Shown: positions 10,244 to 22,308 of the stretch, piece by piece | Position numbering within the stretch: position 1 is the first letter of the stretch | How the letters are laid out: the number at the start of each line of letters is the position of its first letter | Source of the DNA: Apostichopus japonicus | Lineage: Eukaryota; Echinodermata; Holothuroidea; Aspidochirotida; Stichopodidae | DNA: 64,000 bases | Direction: 5' to 3' | Assembly (NCBI RefSeq): GCF_037975245.1 | Contig: NC_092578.1 | Coordinates: 9,650,359-9,714,358 of the forward strand | Made by a program: the position numbers and the translations under genes | The notes under the pieces: model-generated | The model's database searches: none | Seen by the model: only the letters and a program-made list of their open reading frames with translations | What the model was told of the DNA's origin: nothing

Positions 10244-10841
10244 ACCAAGCACCTCAGCCTCACGTTCAACGGCAGCAAGATTTCATGACGGTAAAATCAT
10301 GCTTAATTAGTTAATATTTCGGGTCAGCATCACATCATATTTCTATGTGTAATAGCTTAGTAGTTAGCATATGTGTGTGATCGTTTAAATTTACTGTTTC
10401 ATTATATATTGATAACAAACATGGATAGGGGAAAGCAGGCTGTAACGGGCAGGTCACCGTCTATGGTAGGCCATACAGGAAATAATTGCTGATTTAATGT
10501 CTGTACGAATTAAAATTATTACCGGTATTAATTCTATTTAATACCGACATTAATTATCAGCCAATCACCATGTAGCTTCATATGCCAGTATGAAACAAAT
10601 AAAAGAACGGTATTAATTCTAATATATGCGGACATAAAAAGCATTTATGTCCTTCATAAATACATTTCGTTCCCACAATAAATAAATTTTATGCCGTTAT
10701 CACAAACATGAAAATGAATTAATACGGGCATTAAATAGAATTAATACGCGCATTAAATAGAATTAATACGGGCATTAAATAGACCAATCACATCAGCGAA
10801 TTTTGTTACCATGCTCTGAGCTAGTGTTAATCCCCAGCGTG

Positions 10842-11255
10842 TATGGCAAGCCATATGGGACAAACACTGCATAATATAACCGCGTATTAATTGGAATATA
10901 TAGGGGCCTACGCGTATATATTATGAGCCAATCATATGGCTTAAATATATCCGCGTATTAATTCGAATATATCCACGTATTAATTCGAATATATACACGT
11001 ATTAATTCGAAAATATACATGTATTAAATAAAATACATATGGAGATTAAATCGAATATATGCACGGATTAATTAGAATATACACGAAAAAACAATTCCGC
11101 TCTTGCTGTGTACATATACCAACGATAAATGTTTTGGCGGGCTCGCGAGATCGCTTCAAAAAGCGAAACTTTACACATGTACAATTAATACGCGTATATA
11201 TTCGAATTAATACGCGGATATATAATGCGGTGTTTGTCCCACATGGCTTGCCATA
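10842..11255. mobile_element. Nested foldback/palindromic element
   Basis: Ends TATGGCAAGCCATA(T/A) and, inverted, TATGGCAAGCCATG, each followed by GGGACAAACAC and then CGCGTATTAATTCGAATATA units. The 6-bp direct repeat AGCGTG lies directly outside both ends. End type and TSD length match the host foldback, so the two are probably related families. Confidence 0.7.
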
Positions 11256-11318
11256 AGCGTGAATTAAGCAGCGTAGTTGTAGCAAAGATATCCGAAGGTG
11301 AAATATATTTGGTTGTAG

Positions 11319-11969
11319 CAAGGGCGGCGGAACCGGGGGGCACAGGGGGCACGTGCCCCCCCCCCACTTTTCCTCAGGTTAAAAATGTGCCCTTTTTCTA
11401 CATAAAAATTGAGGTGTCTCAAGTTAGCAAGAGGCCAAGGAACCAGAATGAACACTCGGGAAGGGCCGTTTCCGGCCACCTGAGGGGTTTGTAAAACCAA
11501 AAATTTCCTGTACGCTCCGCGCCAACCTATGGTGGCGCTCCGCTCAGATAGTCGTGCATATAACTTTGCAAATCCTGGCTACGCCCCTGACTTTTAATGA
11601 ATTTCTGTGGGTCAATCTCAAAGCTATTTCGAATGGGAAAAAAAATTGTTAAGATATTAACAAGGAATAAACTCTAATTCGGAAGATTCCTACATTAGCA
11701 ACTAGCATGATTTCACCTCATTTTGTCTCAAAAGAAAACTTGTTCATTGTTTCCCAATTTGCACATTGGATATTGCAGTGCTAGTATGCATATTTTCTTT
11801 GTGGGGGGGGGGCGTTGATGGAGTGATGTGCATACGCAAATAAGATAATACAATAAGATTTATAAAGGGTACTAAATATAAGGCTGCATCAGTCCAATCG
11901 AATTTCTGCAAAGTGCCCTTTGATGTCGGTGCCCCCCCCCCCAGATTAAAAGTGCTTCCGCCGCCCTTG
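11319..11969. mobile_element. hAT MITE, CAAGGGCGGCGGAA family (copy 1)
   Basis: Inverted termini CAAGGGCGGCGGAA / TTCCGCCGCCCTTG, with the perfect 8-bp TSD GGTTGTAG (11311-11318, 11970-11977). 651 bp, non-coding, near-identical to 32221-32870. Internal G/C palindrome GGGGGCACGTGCCCCC. Confidence 0.92.
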
Positions 11970-12374
11970 GGTTGTAGCTAGGAAGCAAGGTACAACATAC
12001 AACGCAATGGGCCAACGGCACGCATGACAGACAAAGAACAATTTTTGCATGATTTTCGTCGAGAAGCGAACGATACTTGTAGGTTATTGACAAATGTTTA
12101 CCCTCAATCCCAGTCCGATGTTTTACCAGTTCGCAATGCTTTGACCGTCTTGTTAGTCTTCGAAGAGCATTACACTATTAATTCTATTTAATGTCCGTAT
12201 TTATTCTATTTAATGCCCGTATTTTCCATTAAATACCCATATTAATTCTATATATATAAGCTCCATAGTGATTGGCTGAGAATTAATTCCGGTATTAAAT
12301 AGAATTAATACCGGTAATAAATTTAATTCGTATGGACATTAAATCAGCAATTATTTCCCGTATGGCCTACCATA

Positions 12375-12895
12375 ACCATCTACAAGCGTTGCTTAGTGGG
12401 TTTACTCATATGGACAACTGAGCACTCATGTTTTAAATCATTTCAATTCCTTTTTTCTCAAATCTCAAGTTGGTGTACTTTGAACAGCATTGGGGGTTTA
12501 TATTACCACTCTAGTATACATGCATTATGAAGATAGAAAATTGGCTTCAGTTAATAAGATACCATTGGTACTGCTGTTAAGTTTGATGCTAGATGGTTGT
12601 TAAAAGACATAGTGTGAACAAGGGGTCGGAAGCGGTGTGGAAATTATCCGTAACAAAGTTCTCCGAGTCAATTGATTATACATGGACGAATGAATGACAA
12701 TTGAAATGATGTCATCCCCAAACAATTTGTGTATCTATTACTAACACACCTACCTGGCAAGACAATGACAATATTGAACTAAATAATGACATGAAAACAT
12801 TGCTCATTGTGATTCCATCACTCATGAAATACCAAATTCACTGCCTTTAGCTCACATTTTTGTAATTAACTGTGTCTCATTAACCCATTTTGCAG
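12375..12895. other. Spacer or intron before the plus-strand last exon
   Basis: No repeat family or coding exon recognised. Ends in the acceptor TTAACCCATTTTGCAG. Confidence 0.4.
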
Positions 12896-13014
12896 CTTCC
12901 TTGAAGAAATTTAAGACATTGGATAAACTTGCGCCTTCTCCAGCGACACTTGAAATTCTTCGACGGGATCTAGCATTTGAGTATGAAGTCTACGATGATG
13001 AGATGGAATTATAA
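12896..13014 (+). CDS. Last exon of an unidentified plus-strand gene
   Basis: A good acceptor (CCCATTTTGCAG, AG at 12894-12895) opens a frame entered with two bases of a split codon. It reads SLKKFKTLDKLAPSPATLEI, then LRRDLAFEYEVYDDEMEL, and stops at TAA 13012-13014. The acidic C-terminus and even codon use look genuine. A plus-strand AATAAA lies at 13615-13620. Upstream exons were not found; if they exist, the transposon block at 10.4-12.4 kb may separate them. The gene converges on the minus-strand gene ending at 14230. Confidence 0.5.
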
Positions 13015-13614
13015 CTTCTTTGAGAAAACCCTGTGTAAATATGTCCACACACTGACATCCCCCTCCCCTTCCCTTTGGGGACCTACAAAAGGGACAAATA
13101 TCTGTATGCAGATATAGCAATATGACAGAGGTACCTGCTGGTTAACTGTAAAGAGAGAACGTCTCTGGGGTGATTCCTCAATTGTTACGGTCAAGGAACG
13201 ACAAAAAAAAGGAAACATTAGATGCTGTATTAAAAACCTACTGAGGATTACTCTACTTTATTGATATATGTTACGTCCGTACAAAATGTATATGCCATGA
13301 TTTTCTTTGTTTCTTTTAAAGAAATATGAAAATCATGATCATTCCACTCTTAATTTCAGAATAAAAATTCTTGGCAAATATTTGCAACTATTTCAGTTAA
13401 GGAATTTCAGAAATTCCCATGGAATTAGTACTTCTCTAATAAAATGATACCTCAAATGATATCTCGAAAACACTTTTTTAAACTTTTTAATTATATGCTT
13501 TGCAAGCTTTGGAATCTTTGATAATGCGATACAACCACAATAGTGCCATTATATGGTCTAAATGGTCTTAAATTTAACTGCAAATAACAATGATCAGCTG
13601 TCTTTGTTCAAACT

Positions 13615-13620
13615 AATAAA
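13615..13620 (+). promoter_or_regulatory. Candidate polyadenylation signal AATAAA
   Basis: About 600 bases past the stop at 13014, on the same strand. Confidence 0.35.
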
Positions 13621-13815
13621 TAAAGAATTGTTCTTAGTTCTTGTTCTCATCATTAAAAGTGACATTTCCTAATGCTGATCCCTCTCCCTATCTTTTCATC
13701 AACATTTTGATGACATACAATTATATTACTGCTGTCACCCAAGGTTAGGTCACAAAGTCACCAACAATCCCCATTCTCATTTAAATATCAAATTCATGTT
13801 GGTCAAAAATGATAA

Positions 13816-13978
13816 GACACATGATGCATTGGTCACCATTCGTTAATGACGTTTATACTACTATTTACTCTAATTACAACAGATTATTAGCAGGTACTGC
13901 TATTCATAACTGTTACTTGACACATGATGCATTGGTCCCCATTCGTTAATGATGTTTATACTACTATCTCTAATTACT
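13816..13978. repeat. 103-bp tandem duplication
   Basis: A block starting GACACATGATGCATTGGTC occurs at 13816 and 13919, about 60 bp strongly conserved (CCATTCGTTAATGA, GTTTATACTACTAT). Confidence 0.75.
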
Positions 13979-14229
13979 ATTCATAACTGATAAATGAAAC
14001 TGGTCCTGGTACTCATGTTCTTATCCTTGTACAAAGAGCATAAAATTATTTACACTTATCTTTCACGATGTACTCTTTGGACTCATACTGATGGTCTAGT
14101 ACTCACGCTTCATGTAAACTGACTGAAGGAGATATAAACATTTAATTAACACTTACTTAATTAACAAAGAAATAACAAAGAAAGAAGAAGAAACTTTTTC
14201 TCCCGCCTCATCAACTCCACCTCAAAATA

Positions 14230-17200
14230 CTAGGACCCCAATTCCATGTTCTCTGTCTCTGAGGTGAAATGAGCTATTTCAGCCTCTGTGAAGGAAATTA
14301 AAACAAAAAAGCAAAATATGATGAAATACATGCTTTCATAATAGGATCAGTAATCTGCATGAATCATGTTAAAACTCTGGAAGTACTTTATCAAAGTCTC
14401 TGTTAAAACTGTGCCCCCCTCCAATAAAACTGTGCCCCCCCTCCAACCTCCCCTCACTTGTGAGTTTGGACAATAGTTATATTAACACATATTTCACTTT
14501 ATGTTCACATTCAACAGAATAAAGAAAGCACAATTACCCTCTTCCTACTGCTGCGACCATAGGCCTTTAGAAAATTCATTAACAGTTTTAATCGCAAAAA
14601 GTTGCAATCGTTTAGCAAATAACGTCAAGCCACCGAATATATGACGAAAAATTAATAACCCATCAACTGATATAGAAAACACAGTTTTACTTCCGCTGAA
14701 GTGTGTGGATAAAATCACTCACCACCAAATACAAAACCATTATACCACTGTAAAGTAATCAAAGTTAAACCTTCAATCCATCACCACAGCAACGGTGTAT
14801 ACGTAAAATACAATCACTCTTGAAGACATAGCACAAACGTTCCAAACAACTGCCGATTTCCAGCAAATTGAAAGGTTTTTTTTGGCAAACTGATGGTTAG
14901 GCTACATTTCCCCTTGACTTAGTGTGGTTGTTAGGCAAACATTTGGTGGAAGGTTGCAGTATTTCATGGATATTTTAGTTGTCGCTAACTGCATCACAAT
15001 TTCAACAAGTAAACAGATGCTTAGAATAGATTTTCCCGTTGACTACGTGTGGTGTTCGGCTACCATACGTGCGACAAGGATAGTATGTTTTCTTTTGCAA
15101 ACCGATGGTTAGGCTACATTTGCTGTTGACTTAGTGTGGTTGTTAGGCTAAATGGTGGTCGAAGATTGCAGTTTTTCATGGGTATTTTTATTTGCGACAC
15201 AACTTGAGCGAATAAACAGATGGCTAGCTTAGATTTCCATGTTGACTTAGTGTGAAGTTAAGCTACCTTGTGGTTGGAGATTTGTGGGGATTTTAGGTTA
15301 TTGTCGCTGTTACTGAAATTGCTTAACAGAGGCCGTAATTTGCCAGTGACTGTGCGGGTTCCCGGTGATTGTGCGGGAAGTTCCCGGTGATTGTGCGCGA
15401 CCCTCCCGCACTGCTTCAAATTTTATGCAGGATTGTGAGAACTGTTTGCGCGATTCGCGCTGCTACTGCAAACCCTAGGTCATTTCGATTTGGAAATTTT
15501 TCTGTCCGCAGCAATAAGCAAATGTTAAAATTTATTTCAATGAGGACCAATTCGGCTTGACATATGAATGTTTAGACTATGTTTGTTCTCCGAGTTAGGC
15601 TTTAGGTACCTAAAATTGGGAGGCTGGACAGAGCCAGTTATTGGCGTCTCAAAAGCCGTCCCACTCAAATTCGGACTTCTTTCATTTATATCTAGCCATC
15701 TCAAAGACGAGACACATCGCTAGCTAAGACGCTGCCCACCCCCCCAACCCCAACCCTATCCCTCCCCAACTTCCACCCTCTTTTTACTGTAGTTTGGGTA
15801 TACTGGCTATAATGGGTCATTAGTTATGCAGACTGACAATATTAACTGAAGAGATGCTGATGACATAACAAACTTTGATTTCTTTGCTAATTACTACTTA
15901 TTTTATGATGTACAAAACTCCTTTGTGCCAACACACCCAAGGCAATTTAAGACAACAAACTGCATATTCGTGGTTGCTATCATCTCCCTTAACTTAGAAA
16001 AAATTCAGCTTGCGAAGCAGCTCCCGATTCTTACCATTTTCGAGTCGTTCCTCTTCCCGAGCGACCCTTTGATCAAGGCTGTGGGAGTTACCCGCGGAAG
16101 TGAATCCACTGTCCCCCCCATGGACGCTGCCACCCTTTCCAGCTGCTGTTTTCGGTTGAGTAGGGAGAGACAATGCCACTGGTTCTTCTTCATCTTCCAC
16201 ACGGTCACCCTCTGGATGATTCAACCATTCCATACTCTCCACCGAGGAAGTTTCACTTCTGGGACATAACTATGACAACAGAAAGCAAAACCAAATTAGT
16301 GATTCCTTCCCAGATTTCACATGACATCATTTAATGAAAACTGCAAACAAGCTTCTAATACTTAACAAGTTGGATCCACATACAAAGTATTAAAAAAAAA
16401 ACTTGGAGTTATTCTGATAGCAACATTTCATACTATGACCTCTGTCTACCTCAAATAACTTTTTATCTCCACAGAAAACAAGGCTCTTGTAATCAATAAG
16501 GTGGATCCACATACCAAGTATGGAGTTCATCCAAGCTTTACTCTTTGAGTTATTATGTTTACAAGAATTTCAGACTTTGACCTATGTTGACCTGAAAATG
16601 ACCTATAAACTCAATAGGGTTCTTAATCTTAAGTGAACTCTAACCTCCACAGAAACTAATAGGATTCTTCTACTCAATATAAGGTGCATCCAACACATCA
16701 AATATGAGTTCACCCACCATACAGTTTTGAGTTATCATTTTTACAACGTTTTCACACTTTGACCTTTGCTGATCTCAATCGACTCTCACCTCCACAGAAA
16801 ATAACAGGATTCTTCTACTCTATATGGTGCAGTTACATATAAAATATTAAGTTCACCCATAATATCGTTTTGAGTTATCATGTTTACAGTGTTTTCAAAC
16901 ATTTCTGGTGACCTAAAAATGACCTTTGACCTCCAAAACAATAGGATAGGATTCCTCCACTCTACCCAATAAGTTGCATAGCTCTACATGCCAATCTTTA
17001 AGTTCACCTACCATATAGTTTCAGGTTATCCTGTTTACAACCCAAGGCATCATCCACACATACACACAATCACCACAACAAGGAATCAACATGGAGTGAA
17101 GCTTCAGCACAATGTTGTCTAATAAATGAGTAGTTCTCCTCAGATCATAATATGGTACCACAATTTGCTATGAGTAAAAACAGCCCTCCACTGCCTCACT

Positions 17201-20200
17201 GGCGGTACCTGACAACTCAAACCCACATTGCGATATGATATATTGTCAAGTGAGCAAACAGCATCAACCATATAAGGAAGACCTTGTGGTACTTAACAAC
17301 ATTGTAGGCCTCTAGCAGACAGCATATACTGTAATAGGGTTCTGTACATCAACCATGTCTTAATGTCTGACATAACTTTGGTCAAAGGAGCACTATGGAC
17401 AACTAAAACTTTCAAGGCTGTTGTGTTTGTAATCCTGAGGTTTTTTTTTCAATTTTTGAATAGTTTGTTCAATGTTGTGGAATTAGTACAGTTGCATTTG
17501 ATGTTTTTACTGCAGCAAGAACAGTATAGGAGTGTTGCTATAAATAATCAATAAACTATAAACTCCATAAACCCATCGGAAGCAGAGAAAGCCAGCTTCC
17601 CATTCAATTTAAAATTAAATGACAAACTAAACGGCAAAACAAAATGTCACCTTTTCTTTGACAGACTTCACAAATCCGCTCAAAAATGGTATGCCTCGTT
17701 CCACCAGAAGGCTTAGCAATGAGGGATTTTCTTCCAAGCAAGACGCCAAGTTGCGATAGTCCCACGTCTTCCCCTCCATGTCCATGATGTATGCAGGAGT
17801 CGTGTCCATACCTTGGTGCCGATCTACGTACTGGTACATGACTCTTTTATCTAGGCCAATTTGTATATTGAATGCAATGTACAAGAGGTCTGGAGCACTA
17901 TAGAAAAAATTGAAAGATATTTTAGTACTTAACATACATTTAACCGAAAGACCCTGAATTTATCATTAAGTTTACTACTGAGTGCTAATAACACCAAAAA
18001 CAAAGATATTGAATAAGTTCACACAAAAAAGAAACATTAAATCATACAAATATTCTTCACTGTGGACCTTTTGCCTTCCATTTGATCAGCTAGCAAATTT
18101 ATACCCCAGAAAGCCTGTTGGTTTTGTGATTCCTTGCCACATTTGCAAAAGAACATTAAATAGTCAAAGTTAAGACAAGTTTTTAAAGTGTTCTTGCACA
18201 AATGCGGACCTACCTATCAAGTACTAAGTTCATTCAAGGTTTACTTTGGCAGAATTCTGGTGGCCTCAAATAACCTTTGACATCAACCAACTTCATTTGG
18301 CTTGTACGCACTATCGATGATCTATATACCAACTATGAACCAAGTTCAGCCTGGATGTACCGTTTGAGTTATTGTGTTTAAAATGTCCTCAATTGACCTC
18401 AAATGAAATTTGACCTCCACCAATTTTGATTTTGTGTTAGTACTAAACAAGAGGGATTTATGAACAAATTTCATCCAAGCTTTTACTTTATGAGTTATCA
18501 TGTCTTTGACCTTCCCAGAAAATAAATAGGGTACTTGTACAGTTGTACTCAATAAAGTGTATCCACACACTAAGTATGAAGTTAATCCACCTCATCTTGA
18601 GTTGCAGCGCTTACAAGCCAAGGCATCACACATGCACATGCACACGCCCACGCCACCATCATCTCATCTATAAATTTCCTTTGCCCTTGGCAAGGAATTA
18701 AGAACAGGTGATCACAGTTGATATAAGGAATGTAAAGATTTCATGTATAAGGATTGCCCCATAATTTGGGTTGTTGTCATCCATGAGTATAATGGATGTG
18801 TGATGAATGAGTACCTTTTGTAGGTTCGGACCATTGTGGGACAAGGTGGACACAATTTGGGTGTGGACTAGCATCAAATATGTCAAATGGTACAGTAAGA
18901 AGGACGTAACACTGCATCAATCTTCATTTACATACCTTTTGGGCTGAGATCTCATCTCCAGGGGCACAGGAGTAGCCCTGCCAAAGTATCCTTCTTCTGC
19001 CTCTTCTTGTTTCCTTGGAACAGGATCAATTTTCTCAAAATATTCATGTAGGGGTTCATGTAGGTCAGACCCACCACTACTGTCATCCTCAATGGCTGCG
19101 GGATAACAATCCTCATCCAACAAGGAAAACACCCTCCAGTTGGGACCGGATATAAACTGGTACCTTACGTCAAAAATTGGCACCTTAAAGTAAATCAAGA
19201 TAGAAATGGCTAAAGATCATTAGGTTGCACATAAGCTAATACTCTAGAGAAAAGATAAAACTAGAGCACCAATGGTGCAGAAGCTCATACCTTTTCGAGC
19301 TTAAAAATGTAGGGCCCACAAAACTTTATGGCCCACCAAATTTCAGGCCATTTTTCAGATTCCACCAATTTTGGGCCCATGAGGGATAACCCCCCACCTC
19401 CCCTCCCTCCGTTAGCAGAATCCTGGCCACACCACTGGCTATAATTCCTATTTTCCCCCTTTAAATCCTATTTTACCCACTCTCTCAAACAATACCACTG
19501 ACCTACCCTATTAAACTTTCTCCCCTCTACCTGAGCAGACCTGAAGCACTCCTTGCCAAAATTTTGGCTGGCTGCCTACATACGTCAGGCTCAAAGACTT
19601 CTAAGAATCGGCAAGTGCTGATTGGCTATAGCTTACAGTTCAACAGTTAATAAAAACTCCCAGTCCTGCTTTAATTCCACTAACAGCCTCTGCAGAGCTT
19701 AACCACAAATGTAAACAAACACTGCAGAGACTGGGAGACAAATTAAAGGAGCTTTGGCAAAAGGTGAAGGCTCAGATTTTTTTAAACAATGGGGATTAAT
19801 TGTAATTAATTAACTTTTGACCAAAAATTATTAGGCATCACCTTATTCATACACAATCCAACAATCATCAGTTCAACTTTGAATATGATCCATCAAAATC
19901 TTGAGGAGATTGAGATATTTGAAAATATTACAAAGAATGACCCCCGATGACCCCCTAAATGACATTTGACCTCAATTTTCCGAACACCCCTCGTAACTCC
20001 TATTCCGAGGAACGTTGTGACCAAGTTTCATTATCACTGGCCATACACTGTACGAACAGGAGCAATTTGAAAATATTGGGCTGCAGCCCGGGCCACAAAA
20101 GACCCCTAGTTGATCTTTGATCTGAAATTCATGAACACCCTGAAGGTAAAACTTCCATAGTACTATCGTGACAAACCCTCAACATTGTACCATGGAATCT

Positions 20201-20814
20201 GTAGGAGAAGAAGCATTTTGCGTATTTCCACAAAATGGCCCATTACGGCCCACAGGTGACCTTTGACCCCATATTTCGGACCATCTCTGATGGCCCTATA
20301 CCCAATAGTCCTTGTGTCCAAGTTTCATGAAATTCCATCAAACATTGTGCGAGTGGGAGCGGTTTTACCAATTGTTGACGGATAGAGTGATAGAGTGATA
20401 GAATGATAGAGTGATAGAGTGATAGACGCCGCACTGTAACAATAGCTCACACCAGCATGCTGGTATGAGCTAAAAATGTGAGGATGAGGTGACAGTTTGC
20501 CTTTCTGTAAATGCACATACTTCCTATTTAACTTACAATGAAACCTCAAATTGACTTGTGCAATTCTTAGACGGCTACAAAACAGAAACAATATGTACAG
20601 TATACTGTATGATACTTACTGTGCCAGGAATCACATTTGTCATCAGGTCATTTAACAGTGTTAAGTAGGGAGCCAAATGATCCATAACTGTCACCATATC
20701 CAACATGTAAAAGTCATACACACATGGGTTGTGAGGGTCAGCGTTGAGTGCATACACAACAGAATTCTCATCATGAGTTGATGTAAATGTAACGCTCTTC
20801 AATTCCATGATGTC
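14230..20814 (-). CDS. Unidentified minus-strand gene, last five exons
   Basis: Exons with GT-AG borders and matching phase: 20620-20814, 18936-19183, 17651-17897, 16035-16269, 14230-14285 (TAG at 14230-14232). About 326 residues are visible. They start inside the protein with DIMELKSVTF and TSTHDENSVVYALNADPHNP, then CVYDFYMLDMVTVMDHLAPY. A conserved-looking middle follows (FDVRYQFISGPNWRVFSLLD; DLLYIAFNIQIGLDKRV; YRNLASCLEENPSLLSLLVE). The C-terminus is Ser/Glu-rich, with EEEP and REEERLE stretches and the end ETENMELGS. The split codons (AG|T = S; G|AG = E) support the joins. I do not recognise the family. No signal peptide or clear membrane span is visible; the acidic tail suggests an intracellular protein (inference). 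Earlier exons were not found up to 24.8 kb. Introns hold three satellite-bearing elements. Confidence 0.7.
14888..15290. repeat. Degenerate tandem repeat, unit about 105-120 bp
   Basis: Starts of the form AAACNGATGGTTAGGCTACA recur near 14888, 15010, 15099 and 15207, each followed by GTTGACTTAGTGTGGT-like text. The first and third units are the most alike, so the higher-order period is about 211 bp. It lies in the last intron of the minus-strand gene. Confidence 0.65.
16301..17087. repeat. Inverted-repeat element filled with satellite units (copy 1)
   Basis: Begins GATTCCTT and ends AAGGAATC. Inside are about 3.5 divergent units of roughly 140-180 bp built on GACCTTTGACCTCCA, AATAGGATTC and TTTGAGTTATCATGTTTACA, then a short CA-rich tract before the right end. 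It lies in the intron between exons 17651-17897 and 16035-16269. Confidence 0.6.
18128..18700. repeat. Inverted-repeat element filled with satellite units (copy 2)
   Basis: Begins GATTCCTTGCC, ends GGCAAGGAATTA. The interior has the same satellite words, with a CACACG-rich tract and TTTGCCCTTGGCAAGGAA at the right end. It lies in the intron before exon 17651-17897. Confidence 0.6.
19184..20619. other. Intron with transposon and satellite remnants
   Basis: Holds a solitary hAT-like right end (CCTGGCCACACCACTG near 19421-19436), a second satellite-type region (19840-20340, TTTGACCTC and AAGTTTCAT words), and the octamer array at 20380-20426. No exon seen. Confidence 0.45.
20380..20426. repeat. 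Microsatellite, unit about 9 bp (GTGATAGA-type)
   Basis: Five to six near-perfect copies of GATAGAGTGATAGA-like text, followed by an inverted pair around CACCAGCATGCTGGT at 20450-20466. Confidence 0.8.
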
Positions 20815-20996
20815 CTATAACAACAAAACACAAAAGTAACAGAATAAAATGTTGTGAAGTTTTTAGAGACATTGTGGCAGTTCAAAAAGAGGTTGGGGAC
20901 CACTTCAGTCTGCCCTGCGTGACTGGGGGGGGGGGTTAGAAACCTTTGAATAATTTATTCAATAGATATATCAACCTGAATGTCACCTGACTTAGT

Positions 20997-22308
20997 GATT
21001 ACTTGCCAAAATGAGAAGAAACATTAGATACAAGATTTTCTAACGAGCTGAATTGCTGAGCAGAAAATGGCAAGTCTTGCAGAAATTGAGTATGCAAAGA
21101 GGGTCGAAGGTCAAAGGTCAAACAAACAGGTCCAAGGTCAAACAAACTTCACTTCTGCATAATTAGACTTATTCTGACTGTAACCAACAATTGACATTCA
21201 ATGACCTTTGACCTCCATGAAAAATGAATGGGATCATCTGCTTACCAAGTACTACCAACAAATAAAGTTTAAAGTTCTAGCAACTTTCACTTCTTGAGAT
21301 ATCGTGCTTACAAGGTTTTCAGACTTTGATCTCTGTCGACCTCAAATGACCGATGACCTCTAAGAAAAACAATAAGGATCATCTGCTTACCAAGTGCTAC
21401 CAACATACAAAGCTTAAATTTCTAGCAACTTCAGTTTTTGAGATATCATGTTTACAAGGTTTTCAGCCTTTACATGGTTTTCAGACTTTGACCTCTGGTG
21501 ACCCCAAATGACCTTTGACCTCCATGAAAAACAATAGGGGTCATCTGCTATTCTAGGGTAATCCACAGCCCAAGTTTAAAGTTCAAGCACATTTTACTTC
21601 TTGAGATACCGTGTTTACAATGTTTTCAGCCTTTGACCTCTGGTGACCTCAAATGCCTGTTGACTTCCATGAAAAACAGTAGGTATCACCTGCTTACCAA
21701 GGGCTATCAGCACACCACGTTTACAGTTCAAGCATCTTTACTTCTTGAGATATCGTGTTTACAATGTTTTCAGTCTCTGACCTCTGGTGACCTCAAATGA
21801 TCTTTGACCTCCATGAAAAACAGTAGGTGTCAGCTGCTCACCAAGGGCTATCAACACACCAAGTTCAAAGTTCACGCAACTTTTACTTCTTGAGATATCG
21901 TGTTTACATGGTTTTCAGACTTTGACCTCTGTTGACCCCAAATGACCTTTCACCTCCATGAAAAACAATACAGATCATCAGCTATCCTAGGTTAATCAAC
22001 AGTCTAAGTTTAAAGTGCAAGTATCGCTTACTTCTTGAGATATTGTGCTTAAAAGGTTTTCAGGCTTTGACCTCTGTAGGCTCTGTTGACCTCAAATGAC
22101 CTTTGAACTCCATGAAAAAACAATAGGGATCATCTACTCACTAAGGGCTACCTACACACCAAGTTTAAAGTTCATCCAACTTTGAAACTTCTTGAGATAT
22201 CGTGTTTACGAGCCAAAGTGTCACATACTATTACACACACGCACGCATGCACGCACACACACACGCCATCACCATCGCATAGATTCCTTTGGCCTTTGGC
22301 AAGGAATC
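20997..22308. repeat. Inverted-repeat element with about seven 145-bp satellite units (copy 3)
   Basis: Begins GATTACTTGCC, ends GGCAAGGAATC. CTCCATGAAAAACAATAG-like starts recur near 21211, 21357, 21523, 21668, 21808, 21953 and 22106, giving a period of about 140-165 bp. Each unit contains GACCTCAAATGACCTTTGAC and CTTCTTGAGATATCGTGTTT. A CA/CG microsatellite and a TTTGGCAAGGAATC end follow. It lies upstream of exon 20620-20814, in an intron or 5' region. Confidence 0.75.

Larger units (their letters stand above)
10462..12374. mobile_element. Foldback element with satellite-like arms (copy B)
   Basis: Termini TATGGTAGGCCATA / TATGGCCTACCATA, then GGAAATAATTGCTGATTTAA and units of ATTAATACGGGCATTAAATA in both arms. 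The flanks ACCGTC and ACCATC suggest a 6-bp TSD with one mismatch. The interior holds a nested smaller foldback (10842-11255) and a hAT MITE (11319-11969). The region 11980-12180 is homologous, inverted, to parts of 5805-6255 in copy A. Confidence 0.75.
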
